Positions 20,682-30,941 are shown, counted from the first letter of the stretch. The stretch is DNA of 64,000 bases from Woeseia sp034521225 (GCA_034521225.1 JAXHMR010000029.1:177070-241069), one strand, 5' to 3'. Notes: a model not told the origin generated them from the letters alone. Made by a program: numbers and translations.

Positions 20682-21378
20682 ATGAAATTCCATCGGATGC
20701 GATCGCCGCTTTTGGTATTGTTCCTGCTTCTGCAAGGCTGCAGCTCCCCGGTTGTTTCGCCCGATAACGCAGGGCAAGACTTCGTCTACCTGCACGAGTT
20801 CATCCCCGACATCGACCTGGACGTCCGCTACCATTCTTCCGACAACTTCGTCGGGACCCGGGTCGATGGCTATAACCACCCGGTCGTACCTGATCAGCCG
20901 CCCGGCGGCAATCGCGTTACGCGGTGTTCACGAAAGTCTCGGGGAACGGGGATTCGGGCTGAAAGTCTTCGACGCGTACCGGCCGCAAAAAGCCGTCGAC
21001 CATTTTGTACGCTGGGCGGCTGATCCGGCCGATACGCGGACCAAGCGCAAATACTACCCGGACACGCCGAAGAACCGCCTGTTCGAGCTTGGATATATCG
21101 CCGAGAAATCCGGGCATACGCGGGGCAGTACGGTGGACCTTACTGTTGTGGACTTTGCGACCGGCCGTGAGCTGGATATGGGCAGCGGTTGGGATTTCTT
21201 CGGTGAGATTTCGCACCATGACTCGCCGCTGGTCAATTCGGAAGCAACGGCCAACCGTGAACTGCTGCGCGATGTCATGGTTCTGCACGGCTTTGTGCCA
21301 TATGCCAATGAATGGTGGCATTACACACTGGCGGATGAACCCTATCCCGACACATATTTTAATTTCGATGTTGAATAA
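20682..21378 (+). CDS. VanX-like D-Ala-D-Ala dipeptidase (M15D), lipoprotein
   Basis: Zinc peptidase of the VanX/DdpX family. A lipoprotein signal ends in LLLQGC. Metal and catalytic residues are in SGHTRGSTVDLTV (His and Asp) and in NEWWHYTL (Glu and His). The substrate-side motif FDAYRPQKA is also present. The frame changes near 20890, so the N-terminal part (NHPVV) joins YLISRPAAIALRGVHESL. Cleaves D-Ala-D-Ala or related dipeptides, usually for cell-wall recycling in Gram-negatives; no vancomycin-resistance genes are nearby. Confidence 0.87.
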
Positions 21379-21518
21379 CGGAACCGGCATCCGGATCGGC
21401 GATGTGGCATATCTGAGCCGACAATAAAAACCCTGTACACGCACCTGCCGATTCATGATGGCTTGACGAAGCTGAAAGACGTCCCGGACGAGCTCGGTGG
21501 ATCAGGTACGATCTCGCC

Positions 21519-22910
21519 TCAACCCTGATCAGGCAAATCCTGCCCCCGCAGGTCCGCCAGCGCTTTGTCACGCAGTCGGGTTACAGCATCGCTGATACGT
21601 ACATCGTAGCCGGTTCCGCCGTCATCGAGACGGCTCAGGTCGGCCGGCAGGTTTTTGAGAGCTTGGCTGGCGTGGTTTGCAGCGACCTCAGGGTCGAGTG
21701 TATCCGAACCGATTGCCTCACCATTTGCAACGATCGGCAGGAGCAACGCCTCTGCGTCGCGCTTCTCGTGCCGCAGCGTGATCTCATCATGGGTACATCG
21801 GCCGGACGCGTCATAAAAGCGGTACACCTGCTTGTCACCGGGAAAAATTGCCTTTCCGGGCGAATCCTTCAGTCGCGGCGAGTCGTCGTAGCTCGTCAGC
21901 TTGTAGACGAGATCCAGATTCGGCGAGTCGGCTGATGTGCCGAGTGATGTGCCGACCCCAAATGCGTCGATTGGCGCGCCGCCGGCCATCAGCGTTGCAA
22001 TTTCGTGCTCGTCCAGGCCGCCGCTGGCGACGATCCTGACCGCCTTGAGGCCGGCTGCATCGAGTCGCTTGCGGGCTTCGGTTGCCAGTGCGCCAAGATC
22101 TCCGGAGTCAAGCCGGATGGCGCCTACGCGAAAGTTTTCGCCGAGTTCCCGGCTTAGTCCGATGACTTTGTCGACTCCGCCCATCGTATCAAACGTATCA
22201 ACGAGCAAGGTCGTGTCGGGATAGAGCTCAGCATAGGTGCGGAATGCGTCCATTTCATTCGCGTGTGCCTGGATAAAACTGTGTGCCATTGTGCCGCCGA
22301 CCGGCAGGCCGAATTCCAGGCCGGCCAGTACATTACTCGTCTGCGCGATGCCGGCTGTCCGGAACGCGCGCACACCGTGGACCGCGGCGTCGATTCCGTG
22401 CATACGCCGCATGCCGAAATCCATTACGGGCCGGCCCGCCGCCGCGAGCACGAGCCGCGAGGCCTTGGATGCGAGCACGGTTTCAAGGTGCACGAGGTTC
22501 ATCAGTATCGTTTCGAGCAATTGCGCCTCGGCAACCGGGGCGGTGACCTCGAGCAGCGGTTCGTGCGGGAACACGGGGGTACCTTCGGGCATCGCGACAA
22601 TGTCCCCGGAAAACCGGAACGCCTCCAGCCAGCGCAGGAACGTGTCGTTGAACAGCCCGATGCCGCTTAATTTGTCGAGCGCGTCCCGGGGAAAGTGCAG
22701 GCCGGTGACCAGGTGCGCGGCATGCTGCTGGCCGCAGGCAAGCATGAAGCGCCGGTGCGGCGGTAATTTGCGAAAGTGCAGGCTGAAGGTTGCGTTCGAG
22801 CGCATGCCGCAGGCGTGGTAGGCCTGCAGCATCGTTAATTCATACAGGTCCGTCAGGAGGCCGAGGTCGGCGGCCGATATGAAGCGTCGTGGCACGCCAG
22901 GCGTAATCAC
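21519..22910 (-). CDS. pncB: Nicotinate phosphoribosyltransferase
   Basis: Converts nicotinate and PRPP to nicotinate mononucleotide in NAD salvage. 463 residues, intact. Recognisable segments: LLTDLYELTMLQAY at the start, SLHFRKLPPHRRF, the phosphate-site region RLDSGDLGALATEARK, VASGGLDEHEI and the loop IDAFGVGTSLGTSADSPNLDLVYKL. The start overlaps the nicotinamidase stop by 4 bases, so the two genes are translated together from one transcript. Confidence 0.94.
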   Translation of the reverse strand: MITPGVPRRFISAADLGLLTDLYELTMLQAYHACGMRSNATFSLHFRKLPPHRRFMLACGQQHAAHLVTGLHFPRDALDKLSGIGLFNDTFLRWLEAFRFSGDIVAMPEGTPVFPHEPLLEVTAPVAEAQLLETILMNLVHLETVLASKASRLVLAAAGRPVMDFGMRRMHGIDAAVHGVRAFRTAGIAQTSNVLAGLEFGLPVGGTMAHSFIQAHANEMDAFRTYAELYPDTTLLVDTFDTMGGVDKVIGLSRELGENFRVGAIRLDSGDLGALATEARKRLDAAGLKAVRIVASGGLDEHEIATLMAGGAPIDAFGVGTSLGTSADSPNLDLVYKLTSYDDSPRLKDSPGKAIFPGDKQVYRFYDASGRCTHDEITLRHEKRDAEALLLPIVANGEAIGSDTLDPEVAANHASQALKNLPADLSRLDDGGTGYDVRISDAVTRLRDKALADLRGQDLPDQG

Positions 22911-23473
22911 GCGGCCCTTGGCAGGCGGGCACCGGCCTCACGCATTTCATTCTCGACACGTTGAGTGGCTTCCGGGTCGACCGGACGGGTGCCGTCGGGA
23001 ATCAGGTTGACGTCGAAACCCTCCTTGCGGCCGCCGAGCACGGTTTGCAGGACGCAGACGTCCTCAGCCAGGCCGGCGACCCAGAGTCGTGATACATCGT
23101 GCTGCCGCAGATATCCGGCGAGCCCGGTGCCATCAAATGCCGAGTAGGCGTCCTGGTCAAATGCCGTCGCCTTGCTGACCCGCACGGCGTCGTCGGGCAG
23201 TTTGAGATCGGGGTGGAACTTCGCACCGTCGGTATCCTGCACGCAATGTACTGGCCACGGCCCGCCCTGTTCCTCGAAGCTGCAGTGTGACACCGGGTGC
23301 CAGTCGCGCGAGGCGATGATTGGAATGCCGGCTTTCTTCGCGGCCGCGAGCCATTCATTGCAAACGGGGATGACGGCATCGCCGGCGGGGACCGGCAACG
23401 CACCACCAGGGCAGAAATCGTTCTGTACGTCCACGATGATCAGTGCATCCCCGGATCGGAATTGCGAATGCAT
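22907..23473 (-). CDS. pncA: Nicotinamidase (isochorismatase-like hydrolase)
   Basis: Hydrolyses nicotinamide to nicotinate, feeding the next gene. The start at 23473 (MHSQFRSGDALIIVDVQNDF) is preferred over one 33 bases upstream because it matches the family N-terminus. The catalytic Asp is in DVQNDF, metal ligands in SRDWHPVSH, the catalytic Lys in RVSKAT, and the nucleophile Cys in EDVCVLQT. About 188 residues, intact. Confidence 0.94.
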   Translation of the reverse strand: MHSQFRSGDALIIVDVQNDFCPGGALPVPAGDAVIPVCNEWLAAAKKAGIPIIASRDWHPVSHCSFEEQGGPWPVHCVQDTDGAKFHPDLKLPDDAVRVSKATAFDQDAYSAFDGTGLAGYLRQHDVSRLWVAGLAEDVCVLQTVLGGRKEGFDVNLIPDGTRPVDPEATQRVENEMREAGARLPRAA

Positions 23474-23560
23474 CGCTTGCTCCTTTGTGTCTCGGGGGCG
23501 AATCATTGTACGCGAGCGGGCGTTACGTTTGAACCGTCGTCGTGAGTGACGGCAGACAGC

Positions 23561-23657
23561 CGTCTTCGCGAGGCGCGCAGCGCCGTGACGATCTTGTCGG
23601 TCTGGCAGAGTGGCAATCGGTACGAGATCACCACGCCCTTCGGGCTCTCGATGACGG
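23561..23657. repeat. Modular hairpin repeat, locus 7
   Basis: Forward unit with core GGCGCGCAGCGCC (5-base stem, GCA loop) and inverted unit with core GCCCTTCGGGC. Between the pncA promoter side and the rdgC 3' end. Confidence 0.9.
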
Positions 23658-23667
23658 GGTTCGTCGG

Positions 23668-24557
23668 TCAGGCGTACCCGCCCAGCTGTCTTTTAAGATC
23701 ACCCAGCAGCCGTCGCAGCGTGCCGGTCAGCAGCGTAAACTCCGCATCGAGGCGGGCGAGTGGATCGTTGTGGTCGTCGCTTTCGTCATCCATGCCGAGC
23801 AGGCGCAGCTTGCTCAGGATGCCATGCTCGTCGAGTACACAGCCAAGGACATGGTCGTATTCGATCGCCAGGTGTGTCAGGTGCATGCCGTTGGCTACGT
23901 GATGCCCCGGATCGACTTGTCATCCAGGTCGAACGATGTCCACCGTACGATGGCGCCGGCATCAGCCGCGTCCTGCATACGGCATTCGCGGCCCAGGGCG
24001 AACTGTTTCGGCGCGCCACCGAGAAAGATGCCGGTCAGCAATTCATGTACCGGCTGCCGGAACTGCAGCGGGCGCAGGTTCAGGTCGCCGAACGGTGCAC
24101 GCAGCCGGCGCAGAAACCGGTCCGCTGCGGCATTCTGTGCCGTATCGATGCCAATGACTTTCTCGGCGAGGTCGACATAACCGAATATCCTGTCCGATTT
24201 CAGCATCGCCTTCGGCAGCAGCTCATCGCGCGTTTCGGCTTTCAGCCGGCGCTTCTCGCGAGCGCTTGGCGCCTCCTTCATGCGCTGCTCGAAATCCTCG
24301 ATGCGTGCTTCAAGTTCCTCATTGATTGCCGCGGCCGGGAGTATGCGGGACTGGCTTCGCAGCAGCATAAGGTCGGCGCCATTGACGCGGCGGGCTAAAG
24401 AAGTGCCAGCGCTGGCATGCACCGGTACCCAGCCGGAGCTGCGTTCGGTCAGCGGGCCGCAGGGCTCGAAGCTTGCTTCTTCAAGAAGTGAGGACAGCGC
24501 CTCTTCGCTGGCGGGCCAGTCACTGTCCAGCCGGTAGTAGCGTACGTTTCGAAACAT
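23668..24557 (-). CDS. rdgC: Recombination-associated protein RdgC, frame-broken
   Basis: Non-specific DNA-binding ring protein that modulates RecA activity. The N-terminus MFRNVRYYRL and segments such as REKRRLKAETRDELLPKA and YVDLAEKVIGIDTA identify RdgC. The frame changes near 23890, after SFDLDDKSI, and the C-terminal part continues GMHLTHLAIEYDHVLGCVLDEHG to the stop at 23668. Total length after correction, about 296 residues, matches the family. It stands alone, convergent with nothing and 89 bases below terC. Confidence 0.88.
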
Positions 24558-24646
24558 GAAGATTATTCGCGGAACAAAGGCGCGGGAGTATCCGTGCTTT
24601 GCCGCGCGAAGTCACCATTGACGAACGCGCCGTGACGGGTTAGCGG

Positions 24647-25399
24647 CTATTGTGATTGTGCCGCACGCTTCTTTCGCCTTGCGCGGCGCGCGAGGATATT
24701 TAGTCCTTCGACGAATCCGGAAAATGCCATTGCGGCGTATATATAACCCCTCGGCACATGCGCGCCGAAGCCGTCGGCAATCAGCGTTGTGCCGATCAGG
24801 AGCAGAAACCCTAGTGCCAGCATGACGATCGTCGGGTTGGCATGAATGAAATTGCCGAGCGGATCGGCGGCGAGCAGCATGGCCGCTACGGCGATGATTA
24901 CCGCAACGTACATGATCGGTATGTGCTCGGTCATGCCCACCGCCGTTATGATGCTGTCAATCGAGAATACAAGATCCAGCAAAAGTATCTGGCCTACCAC
25001 CGCGGTCATATTGGCAGCGACAACCTTCGATTTCAGTGCTGCGGGATCCTCGTCGGGATCGACGTGTTCATGAATCTCGGTCGTAGCCTTCCAGACAAGA
25101 AACAGGCCGCCGGCAATCAGTATCAGGTCCCGCCACGAAAACCCATTGCCGAATAGCTCGAATACCGGCTCGGTCAGCCCGACGATCACAGCAATGATTG
25201 CCAGCAGCCCAAGCCTGAGCACCAGCGCGCCAGCAATGCCGATGCGGCGTGCCTTTGACCGCTGGTCTTCGGGCAGCTTGTTCGACAGCACCGAGATGAA
25301 AATGAGGTTGTCGATACCCAGCACAACCTCCATGACCGTGAGGGTCGCGAGCGCGGCCCAGGCGTTGGGGTCAGTGAGCAGGGTGAGCAAGTAGTCCAT
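24647..25399 (-). CDS. TerC/YoaE-family integral membrane protein
   Basis: 250 residues, intact, with about seven predicted membrane segments. Family signatures: TVMEVVLGIDNLIFISVLSNKLP in the first helix pair and DLVFSIDSIITAVGMTEH in the fifth, with acidic residues inside helices as in TerC proteins. Members export manganese or act in metal and envelope stress; the substrate is not established here. A basic C-terminus (ARRARRKKRAAQ) ends the protein. Divergent from the DMT transporter gene. Confidence 0.9.
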   Translation of the reverse strand: MDYLLTLLTDPNAWAALATLTVMEVVLGIDNLIFISVLSNKLPEDQRSKARRIGIAGALVLRLGLLAIIAVIVGLTEPVFELFGNGFSWRDLILIAGGLFLVWKATTEIHEHVDPDEDPAALKSKVVAANMTAVVGQILLLDLVFSIDSIITAVGMTEHIPIMYVAVIIAVAAMLLAADPLGNFIHANPTIVMLALGFLLLIGTTLIADGFGAHVPRGYIYAAMAFSGFVEGLNILARRARRKKRAAQSQ

Positions 25400-25541
25400 T
25401 TACCCGGAGTATAACGGCTTACCGGAAACCGGCGGTAGTGGCGGCTTAAGACACCATATCGTGCACCCACCGGTGATCCGGACAGCCAATTGGGTACACT
25501 CCCCGTCCGGATCCGTCGGATCCCGCCATCCAGGAGGCTCT

Positions 25542-26441
25542 GTGCGAAGCGAAAACCTGCGAGGCATAGTCCTGATGCTTCTCGCCATGGCGGCGCTGGC
25601 CCTGATGGACGCGACGATGAAGGAGCTGTCGGGTCATTACCCGGCCCTCCAGGTGGCGGCCCTGCGCGGGCTCTTGTCGCTCCCGTTCATCGTCGGCTGG
25701 ATTTTCTGGCGCGAGCGAAGTTTCCGCACGATTATTGCCGTACGCTGGGGCTGGCACCTGGCCCGCGGCGTCATGGCTATCCTGATGCTGACGAGCTTCA
25801 TTTACGCGATCAGCAGCATGCCGTTGTCCGAGGCGTATACGCTTTTTTTCGTATCACCGCTGCTGATCACCGCGCTTTCCGTACCGCTGCTCGGTGAGGT
25901 CGTCGGGCCGCGGCGCTGGTTTGCTGTTGTGATTGGCTTTGCAGGCGTCATGATCGTCCTGCGGCCGGGCTTCGTTGCGATCAATCTGGCGACTTTAGCT
26001 GTACTGGTCAGCGCCGTCTGTTATGCGCTGAATGCCGTCAGCGTACGGATTCTCGGCCGCACCGACTCGACGGCCGCCATGTCGTTCTGGTTCATCATGA
26101 TGGTTGCAATTGGTGCCGGATTGCTCGCGTTGCCAAACTGGACGCCGGTACGCATCGAGGATGCCGGTTGGCTGATTGGTCTTGGCATCACCGGCGCACT
26201 CGGGCAGTTCCTGATAACCGCCGCGTTCCGTTGCGCGCCAATCTCCGTCATAGCGCCGTTCGAGTATTCGACGCTGTTTTGGGGCGTCGCGCTCGATCTC
26301 GTTATCTGGGGAGAATTGCCGGCGCCGATCGTCTTTGTCGGCGCTGCTGTCATTGTGGGAAGTGGTCTCTACCTGATTCAGCGCGAACGTCAGCTGGCCC
26401 GGTCTGCTTTAACGCCGGAATCAGGCACACCTTCCCAATAA
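25542..26441 (+). CDS. DMT-superfamily (EamA) transporter
   Basis: About 299 residues with ten predicted membrane helices arranged as two EamA halves. The GTG at 25542 is selected as start because AGGAGG lies just upstream and it opens directly into RSENLRGIVLMLLAMAALALMDATMKEL. Typical motifs are ISSMPLSEAYTLFFVSPLL and APISVIAPFEYSTLFWG. Family members export amino acids or small metabolites; the substrate is unknown. Intact. Confidence 0.9.
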   Translation: MRSENLRGIVLMLLAMAALALMDATMKELSGHYPALQVAALRGLLSLPFIVGWIFWRERSFRTIIAVRWGWHLARGVMAILMLTSFIYAISSMPLSEAYTLFFVSPLLITALSVPLLGEVVGPRRWFAVVIGFAGVMIVLRPGFVAINLATLAVLVSAVCYALNAVSVRILGRTDSTAAMSFWFIMMVAIGAGLLALPNWTPVRIEDAGWLIGLGITGALGQFLITAAFRCAPISVIAPFEYSTLFWGVALDLVIWGELPAPIVFVGAAVIVGSGLYLIQRERQLARSALTPESGTPSQ

Positions 26442-26474
26442 ACGTTAAATCTCGACCGCAGGGAGATGAGAAAA

Positions 26475-27269
26475 ATGACCTTGAAACAATTTTTGCCGAT
26501 GGCGGGTGCCCTGCTGCTTGCCGCGTGTGCGGCCGGCCCGCATGGGCCCGTGCAAGTTGCGGAGCAGCGGATTGTCGACCTGACCCATGCGTTTGGTGAA
26601 GACACCATCTACTGGCCGACCGACACCAGCGGGTTCCGGCTGGAGGAGTTGGCCAGCGGCGAGGCTCCTGGCGGTTTCTTCTATTCTGCGTATGCGTTGT
26701 GCACAGCGGAACACGGTGGCACGCACATAGATGCGCCCGTCCATTTCTACCGCACGGGGCTCGCCGTGGACGAGTTGCCACTGAGTGACCTGATCGGACC
26801 TGGCGTCGTCATCGATGTTTCAGCCGCTGCGGCAGACGATTCCGACTACCGGCTGACAATCGCTGACATCGAAGGGCACGAGTTAGAACACGGCCGTATC
26901 CCGGACGGTGCGATCGTGCTGCTGCGGACCGGTTGGAGCAGACACTGGCCCGACGCACGTGCCTACCTCGGCGATGACACGCCGGGCGATGCGAGCAATC
27001 TGTCGTTCCCGAGCTTTGGTGAAGAAGCCGCCCGGTTCCTGGTTGAAGAGCGCGATGCTCCCGTCCTCGGGGTGGACACTGCGTCGATCGACTACGGTCG
27101 ATCCTCCGACTTCCCGGTACATCGTGTTGCCGCTGCGCAGCAGGTCTCGGGCCTCGAGAACCTGACGAATCTCGATATGCTCCCGGCGACGGGATTCTCG
27201 GTAATTGCCCTGCCAATGAAAATCGCCGGGGGTTCGGGTGGGCCGGTCCGGGTTATCGCGATGTATTGA
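26475..27269 (+). CDS. Cyclase-family (kynurenine formamidase-like) lipoprotein
   Basis: Metal-dependent hydrolase of the cyclase family. The second ATG (26475) is favoured because GGGAG is 9 bases upstream; it starts a lipoprotein signal (MTLKQFLPMAGALLLAAC). The family motif AEHGGTHIDAPVHF binds the metal, and GVDTASIDYG with HRVAAAQQV lies near the active site. An extracytoplasmic member of a family that includes kynurenine formamidase; the substrate cannot be assigned. Intact. Confidence 0.87.
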   Translation: MTLKQFLPMAGALLLAACAAGPHGPVQVAEQRIVDLTHAFGEDTIYWPTDTSGFRLEELASGEAPGGFFYSAYALCTAEHGGTHIDAPVHFYRTGLAVDELPLSDLIGPGVVIDVSAAAADDSDYRLTIADIEGHELEHGRIPDGAIVLLRTGWSRHWPDARAYLGDDTPGDASNLSFPSFGEEAARFLVEERDAPVLGVDTASIDYGRSSDFPVHRVAAAQQVSGLENLTNLDMLPATGFSVIALPMKIAGGSGGPVRVIAMY

Positions 27270-27425
27270 CCGGTGCTGATTGTCCACGGACGCGCCATCC
27301 TGTTACCATCCGCCAGCCGCCACGGCACCCCCAACCCCTGAGAGGTTCTCCCAGGCCGATTATTTCAGATCCGGCAGGGGCCGTTTGCGGCTTCGCAATC
27401 CATTCGTAACACCAGGTATTCAATC

Positions 27426-29036
27426 GTGATTTCCGCTTCCAACCTGTCGATCCAGTTCGGCGCCAAACCGCTTTTCGAGAACGTTTCCGTCACCTTCGGC
27501 AACAGCCACCGCTATGGCCTGATTGGCGCCAACGGCTCCGGCAAGTCGACCTTGATGAAAATACTGGCCGGGGAGCTCGAGCCAAGCGCCGGCAATGTAT
27601 CGCTTGAGCCGCACGTGCGCGTCGGTCAGTTGCGCCAGGACCAGTTTGCCTTTGAGAAGCACCGCGTACTCGATACCGTCATCATGGGACACGAGCGTCT
27701 CTGGGCCCTGTCTCAGGAGCGGGACAGGCTGTACTCGCAGTCCAGCCTGAGCGATGCCGACGGCATGCGGGTTGCCGAGCTGGAAGTCGAGTTCGCCGAG
27801 CTCGACGGCTATTCGGCGGAATCGCGTGCAGGTGAGCTACTGCAAAGCATAGGCATTCCGATCGAACAGCACGAAGGGCCGATGAGCGCCGTGGCGCCCG
27901 GCTGGAAGCTGCGGGTGCTGCTTGCCCAGGCACTGTTTTCGGACCCCGATGTACTGTTGCTCGACGAGCCGACCAACAACCTGGACATCAACACGATTCG
28001 CTGGCTCGAGGAAACCTTGAGCAACAGCAAGGCGACGATGGTCATCATCTCGCACGATCGCCACTTTCTGAACAGCGTCTGCACACACATGGCTGACCTT
28101 GACTACGGCAAGCTGCAGCTGTTCCCCGGCAACTACGACGAATACATGACGGCGGCCGAGCAGGCGCGTGAACGTGTGCAGTCCGACAACGCAAAGAAGA
28201 AGGCGAAGATGGCCGACCTGCAGGCTTTCGTCAGCCGCTTCTCGGCGAATGCTTCGAAGGCGAAGCAGGCTACGTCGCGGGCGCGCCAGCTCGAGAAGAT
28301 TCAGCTCGAAGAGATAAAGCCATCGAGCCGTGTCAGCCCTTACATACGTTTCGAGCAGGAAAAACCATTGAGACGCGTTGCTGTCGAAGTGTCTGATCTT
28401 GCCAAGGGCTACGATGAAGGTCCGCTGTTCAGGAATGTAAACCTGGCGATCGATGCCGGCCAGCGCGTTGCGATTATCGGGCAGAACGGTATTGGCAAGA
28501 CGACGCTCGCGCGCTGCCTGCTCGGTGATGCCGACCTGGACTCAGGCGAGGTCAAATGGTCCGAGAACGCCAAGATCGGTTATTTTGCACAGGACCATGC
28601 CGCGGATTTCGAGAAAGACTTAAGCCTGTTCGACTGGATGACACAATGGCAGCCACCCGGTGCTGACGAACAGCTATTGCGCGCCACACTCGGGCGCATG
28701 CTGTTCTCGCGTGACGACAGCGAGAAGTCCGTCAAGGTTGCCTCAGGTGGTGAGCAGGCCCGCCTGCTGTTCGGCAAGCTGATGTTGCTGCAGCCGAACG
28801 TCCTGGTCATGGACGAGCCGACGAACCATCTTGACATGGAATCAATCGAAGCGCTGAATCTCGCGCTCGCACACTATCCGGGAACGCTGATCTTCATCAG
28901 TCATGACCGCGACTTTGTCTCGTCGCTCGCGACGCGGATCATCGACATGACGCCCGATGGCATCGTCGATTTCGGTGGCGACTACGACGAATACCTGCGT
29001 TCGCAGCTCGGCGGACGGCAGGTACGCGTCGCCTGA
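27426..29036 (+). CDS. ybiT: ABC-F family ATPase, YbiT type
   Basis: Soluble protein of 536 residues with two ABC ATPase domains and no membrane part; ABC-F proteins act on ribosomes. Walker A motifs are GANGSGKST (residues 34-42) and GQNGIGKTT (about 352). Walker B motifs are LLLDEPTNNLD and LVMDEPTNHLD. The first signature is the unusual SAVAPGWKLRVLLAQAL, characteristic of the YbiT group, and the second is VASGGEQARLLF. The GTG start at 27426 matches the family N-terminus (ISASNLSIQFG). Intact. Confidence 0.93.
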   Translation: MISASNLSIQFGAKPLFENVSVTFGNSHRYGLIGANGSGKSTLMKILAGELEPSAGNVSLEPHVRVGQLRQDQFAFEKHRVLDTVIMGHERLWALSQERDRLYSQSSLSDADGMRVAELEVEFAELDGYSAESRAGELLQSIGIPIEQHEGPMSAVAPGWKLRVLLAQALFSDPDVLLLDEPTNNLDINTIRWLEETLSNSKATMVIISHDRHFLNSVCTHMADLDYGKLQLFPGNYDEYMTAAEQARERVQSDNAKKKAKMADLQAFVSRFSANASKAKQATSRARQLEKIQLEEIKPSSRVSPYIRFEQEKPLRRVAVEVSDLAKGYDEGPLFRNVNLAIDAGQRVAIIGQNGIGKTTLARCLLGDADLDSGEVKWSENAKIGYFAQDHAADFEKDLSLFDWMTQWQPPGADEQLLRATLGRMLFSRDDSEKSVKVASGGEQARLLFGKLMLLQPNVLVMDEPTNHLDMESIEALNLALAHYPGTLIFISHDRDFVSSLATRIIDMTPDGIVDFGGDYDEYLRSQLGGRQVRVA

Positions 29037-29058
29037 GGTTCGCCGCAGACTGACCGCA

Positions 29059-29109
29059 TTGTTCATGAACGTTCTCCTGCGCCCCCGCTACCGTGGGGTT
29101 CATGAACAA
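29059..29109. repeat. Small GTTCATGAAC inverted-repeat element
   Basis: TTGTTCATGAAC and its exact inverse GTTCATGAACAA enclose 27 bases, starting 23 bases after the ABC-F stop. The same 12-mer forms the inner part of the terminal repeats of the larger element at 49794. It may act as a terminator or be a remnant of that element. Confidence 0.6.
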
Positions 29110-29211
29110 GCTAAAACTTTGCCGGTCAGGTAATTGTCGCCACAATATGAATTACTGTCGCCGGTCTTGCTCAGTTCGGTAAACTGGTGCGGCATTTCAA
29201 AGGTTGATGCC

Positions 29212-30490
29212 GTGTCAGACGTTAATTCACATACGCGTTCGTATTACGCGGCGACCGTCGGGCCGCTGCCCGACTACGCTCCTTTGCGTGGCGATGCCGA
29301 TACCGATGTTTGTGTCATTGGTGCCGGTTTTACAGGGCTTTCGACGGCGATCTGTCTTGCGGAACGGGGTTACCGTGTGCGCGTGCTTGAGGCCAACCGG
29401 GTTGGCTGGGGCGCATCGGGCCGTAACGGTGGCCAGATCATCGGCGGCTTTGCCGGCGAGCGCGTCGTTACCCGGCATCTCGGGGATAGAGCGGATGAAA
29501 TTGTCTGGCCGCTGCGGTGGGCCGGGCACGACATTATTCGTCAGCGAGTAGCGACCTACGGCATCGATTGCGACCTCAAATGGGGTTATGCCGATGCCGC
29601 GACCCGGCCCAGGCACCTGCGTGACCTAAAGCTCGCCTGTGAGCGGCTGCAGCGGCATAACTTCGCACACGAGTTCCGGCTGAACTCGGCGAGTGAGACG
29701 CGCGACTTGCTGGGTACCGATGCCTATTGCGGGTCGCTGCTCAACATGGGCAACGGCCATGTACATCCGCTGAAGCTGTGTGTCGGTGAAGCGGCGGCGG
29801 CAGCGTCGCTCGGTGTCACGATCCATGAACAATCACCGGTCCTTACTATCGACACCGGAACGCGGCCGCGTGTTGTTACCCGGGATGGAAGCATTACTGC
29901 TGACTCGGTCGTGCTGGCCGGCAATGCGTACCACGACGTCAATCGCAAGCTCCGGGGCTACCTGTTCCCGGTCAACAGCTTTATCGTTGCGACCGAGCCA
30001 TTGCCCGCTCATATCGCCGCGACAATCAATCCCCGCGACGTGGCTGTCTGCGATTCGAACTTCGTTCTTGAGTACTACCGGTTAAGTGCCGACAAGCGCT
30101 TGCTGTTTGGCGGCCGGCTGCCGTACTCGGGTGATGACGAAGTTGAGATACGCCGGCGCATGCGGAAGAAAATGCTCGCTTTATACCCGATGCTTGCGCC
30201 GTACCGACTCGATTACGCCTGCGACCGGCAAGATCGGAGTTACCGTCAACCGCGTACCGCAGTTCGGGCGCCTCGCGCCGAACGTCTGTTATTGCCAGGG
30301 ATTCTCGGGCCACGGCGTCAACATGTCGCATGCGGCCGGCGATATCCTGGCCGAGGCCATCGCCGGCACGATGGAACGCTTTGATGTATTCGCGGGGATC
30401 CGGCCGGTGCGCGTGCCCGGCGCTTATCGCTTGCAAAGTGCCCTGATCGCCCTGGGCATTCTTTACTATCGGTTGCGCGACCGGCTTTGA
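29212..30490 (+). CDS. FAD-dependent amine oxidase-like protein (DAO fold, PuuB-like)
   Basis: The GTG start at 29212 gives SDVNSHTRSYYAATVGPLPDYAPL, the N-terminal style of gamma-glutamylputrescine oxidase-like proteins. The FAD motif is VIGAGFTGLSTAICLAERG, followed by GWGASGRNGGQIIGGF. The frame changes near 30222, after ALYPMLAPYRLDYA. The C-terminal part continues GKIGVTVNRVPQFGRLAPNVCY with the FAD-contact motif GFSGHGVNMSHAAG. About 425 residues after correction. Family members oxidise secondary or primary amines; the exact substrate is unknown. Confidence 0.84.
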
Positions 30491-30512
30491 TGCCGGCCGC
30501 GGTACACGCCGC

Positions 30513-30941
30513 TTACTTGATCTCGACGAGCTCGATATCGAACTCGAGCTTTTTCCCGGCCAACGGATGATTGCCGTCCACCGTGATGGCTTCTTCCGTA
30601 ACGGCAGTGACGGTCAGCGGCATCATCTGCCCGTCCGGTGTCTTGCTCTGCAATTGCATGCCGACGGCCGGCTCGATCTCTTCGGGCAGCGCGCTTTTCG
30701 GTACTTCCTGAACCAGTTGCTCATGGCGTTCGCCGTAGGCCTGTTCCGGCGCAATGCTGACGGACTTGCTCTCGCCGGTATCCATGCCGACGATTGCCTG
30801 CTCGAGACCGGGAATGATCGTACCTTCGCCAAGTTTGAACTCAAGGGGGTCGTGGCCCGATGAACTGTCGAACTCCGTGCCGTTCTCGAGTTTGCCCGTA
30901 TAGTGAATTTTCACGCTGTCGCCGGTTTTTGCCTGGCCCAT
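30513..30941 (-). CDS. FKBP-type peptidyl-prolyl isomerase, SlyD-like
   Basis: About 142 residues from MGQAKTGDSVKIHYTGKLENG (start 30941; an upstream start adds 8 residues). The FKBP core (GTEFDSSSGHDPLEFKLGEGTIIPGLEQAIVGM) is interrupted by the insert-in-flap region (APEQAYGERHEQLVQEVPKSAL...), as in SlyD. The histidine-rich metal-binding tail of SlyD is absent; the protein ends LEFDIELVEIK. Cytoplasmic folding helper, intact. Confidence 0.9.
   Translation of the reverse strand: MGQAKTGDSVKIHYTGKLENGTEFDSSSGHDPLEFKLGEGTIIPGLEQAIVGMDTGESKSVSIAPEQAYGERHEQLVQEVPKSALPEEIEPAVGMQLQSKTPDGQMMPLTVTAVTEEAITVDGNHPLAGKKLEFDIELVEIK

Noticed and set aside
20682..21378. Vancomycin-resistance cluster
   Set aside because: The VanX-like gene lacks vanH, vanA or regulatory partners; Gram-negative bacteria commonly carry such dipeptidases for cell-wall turnover.
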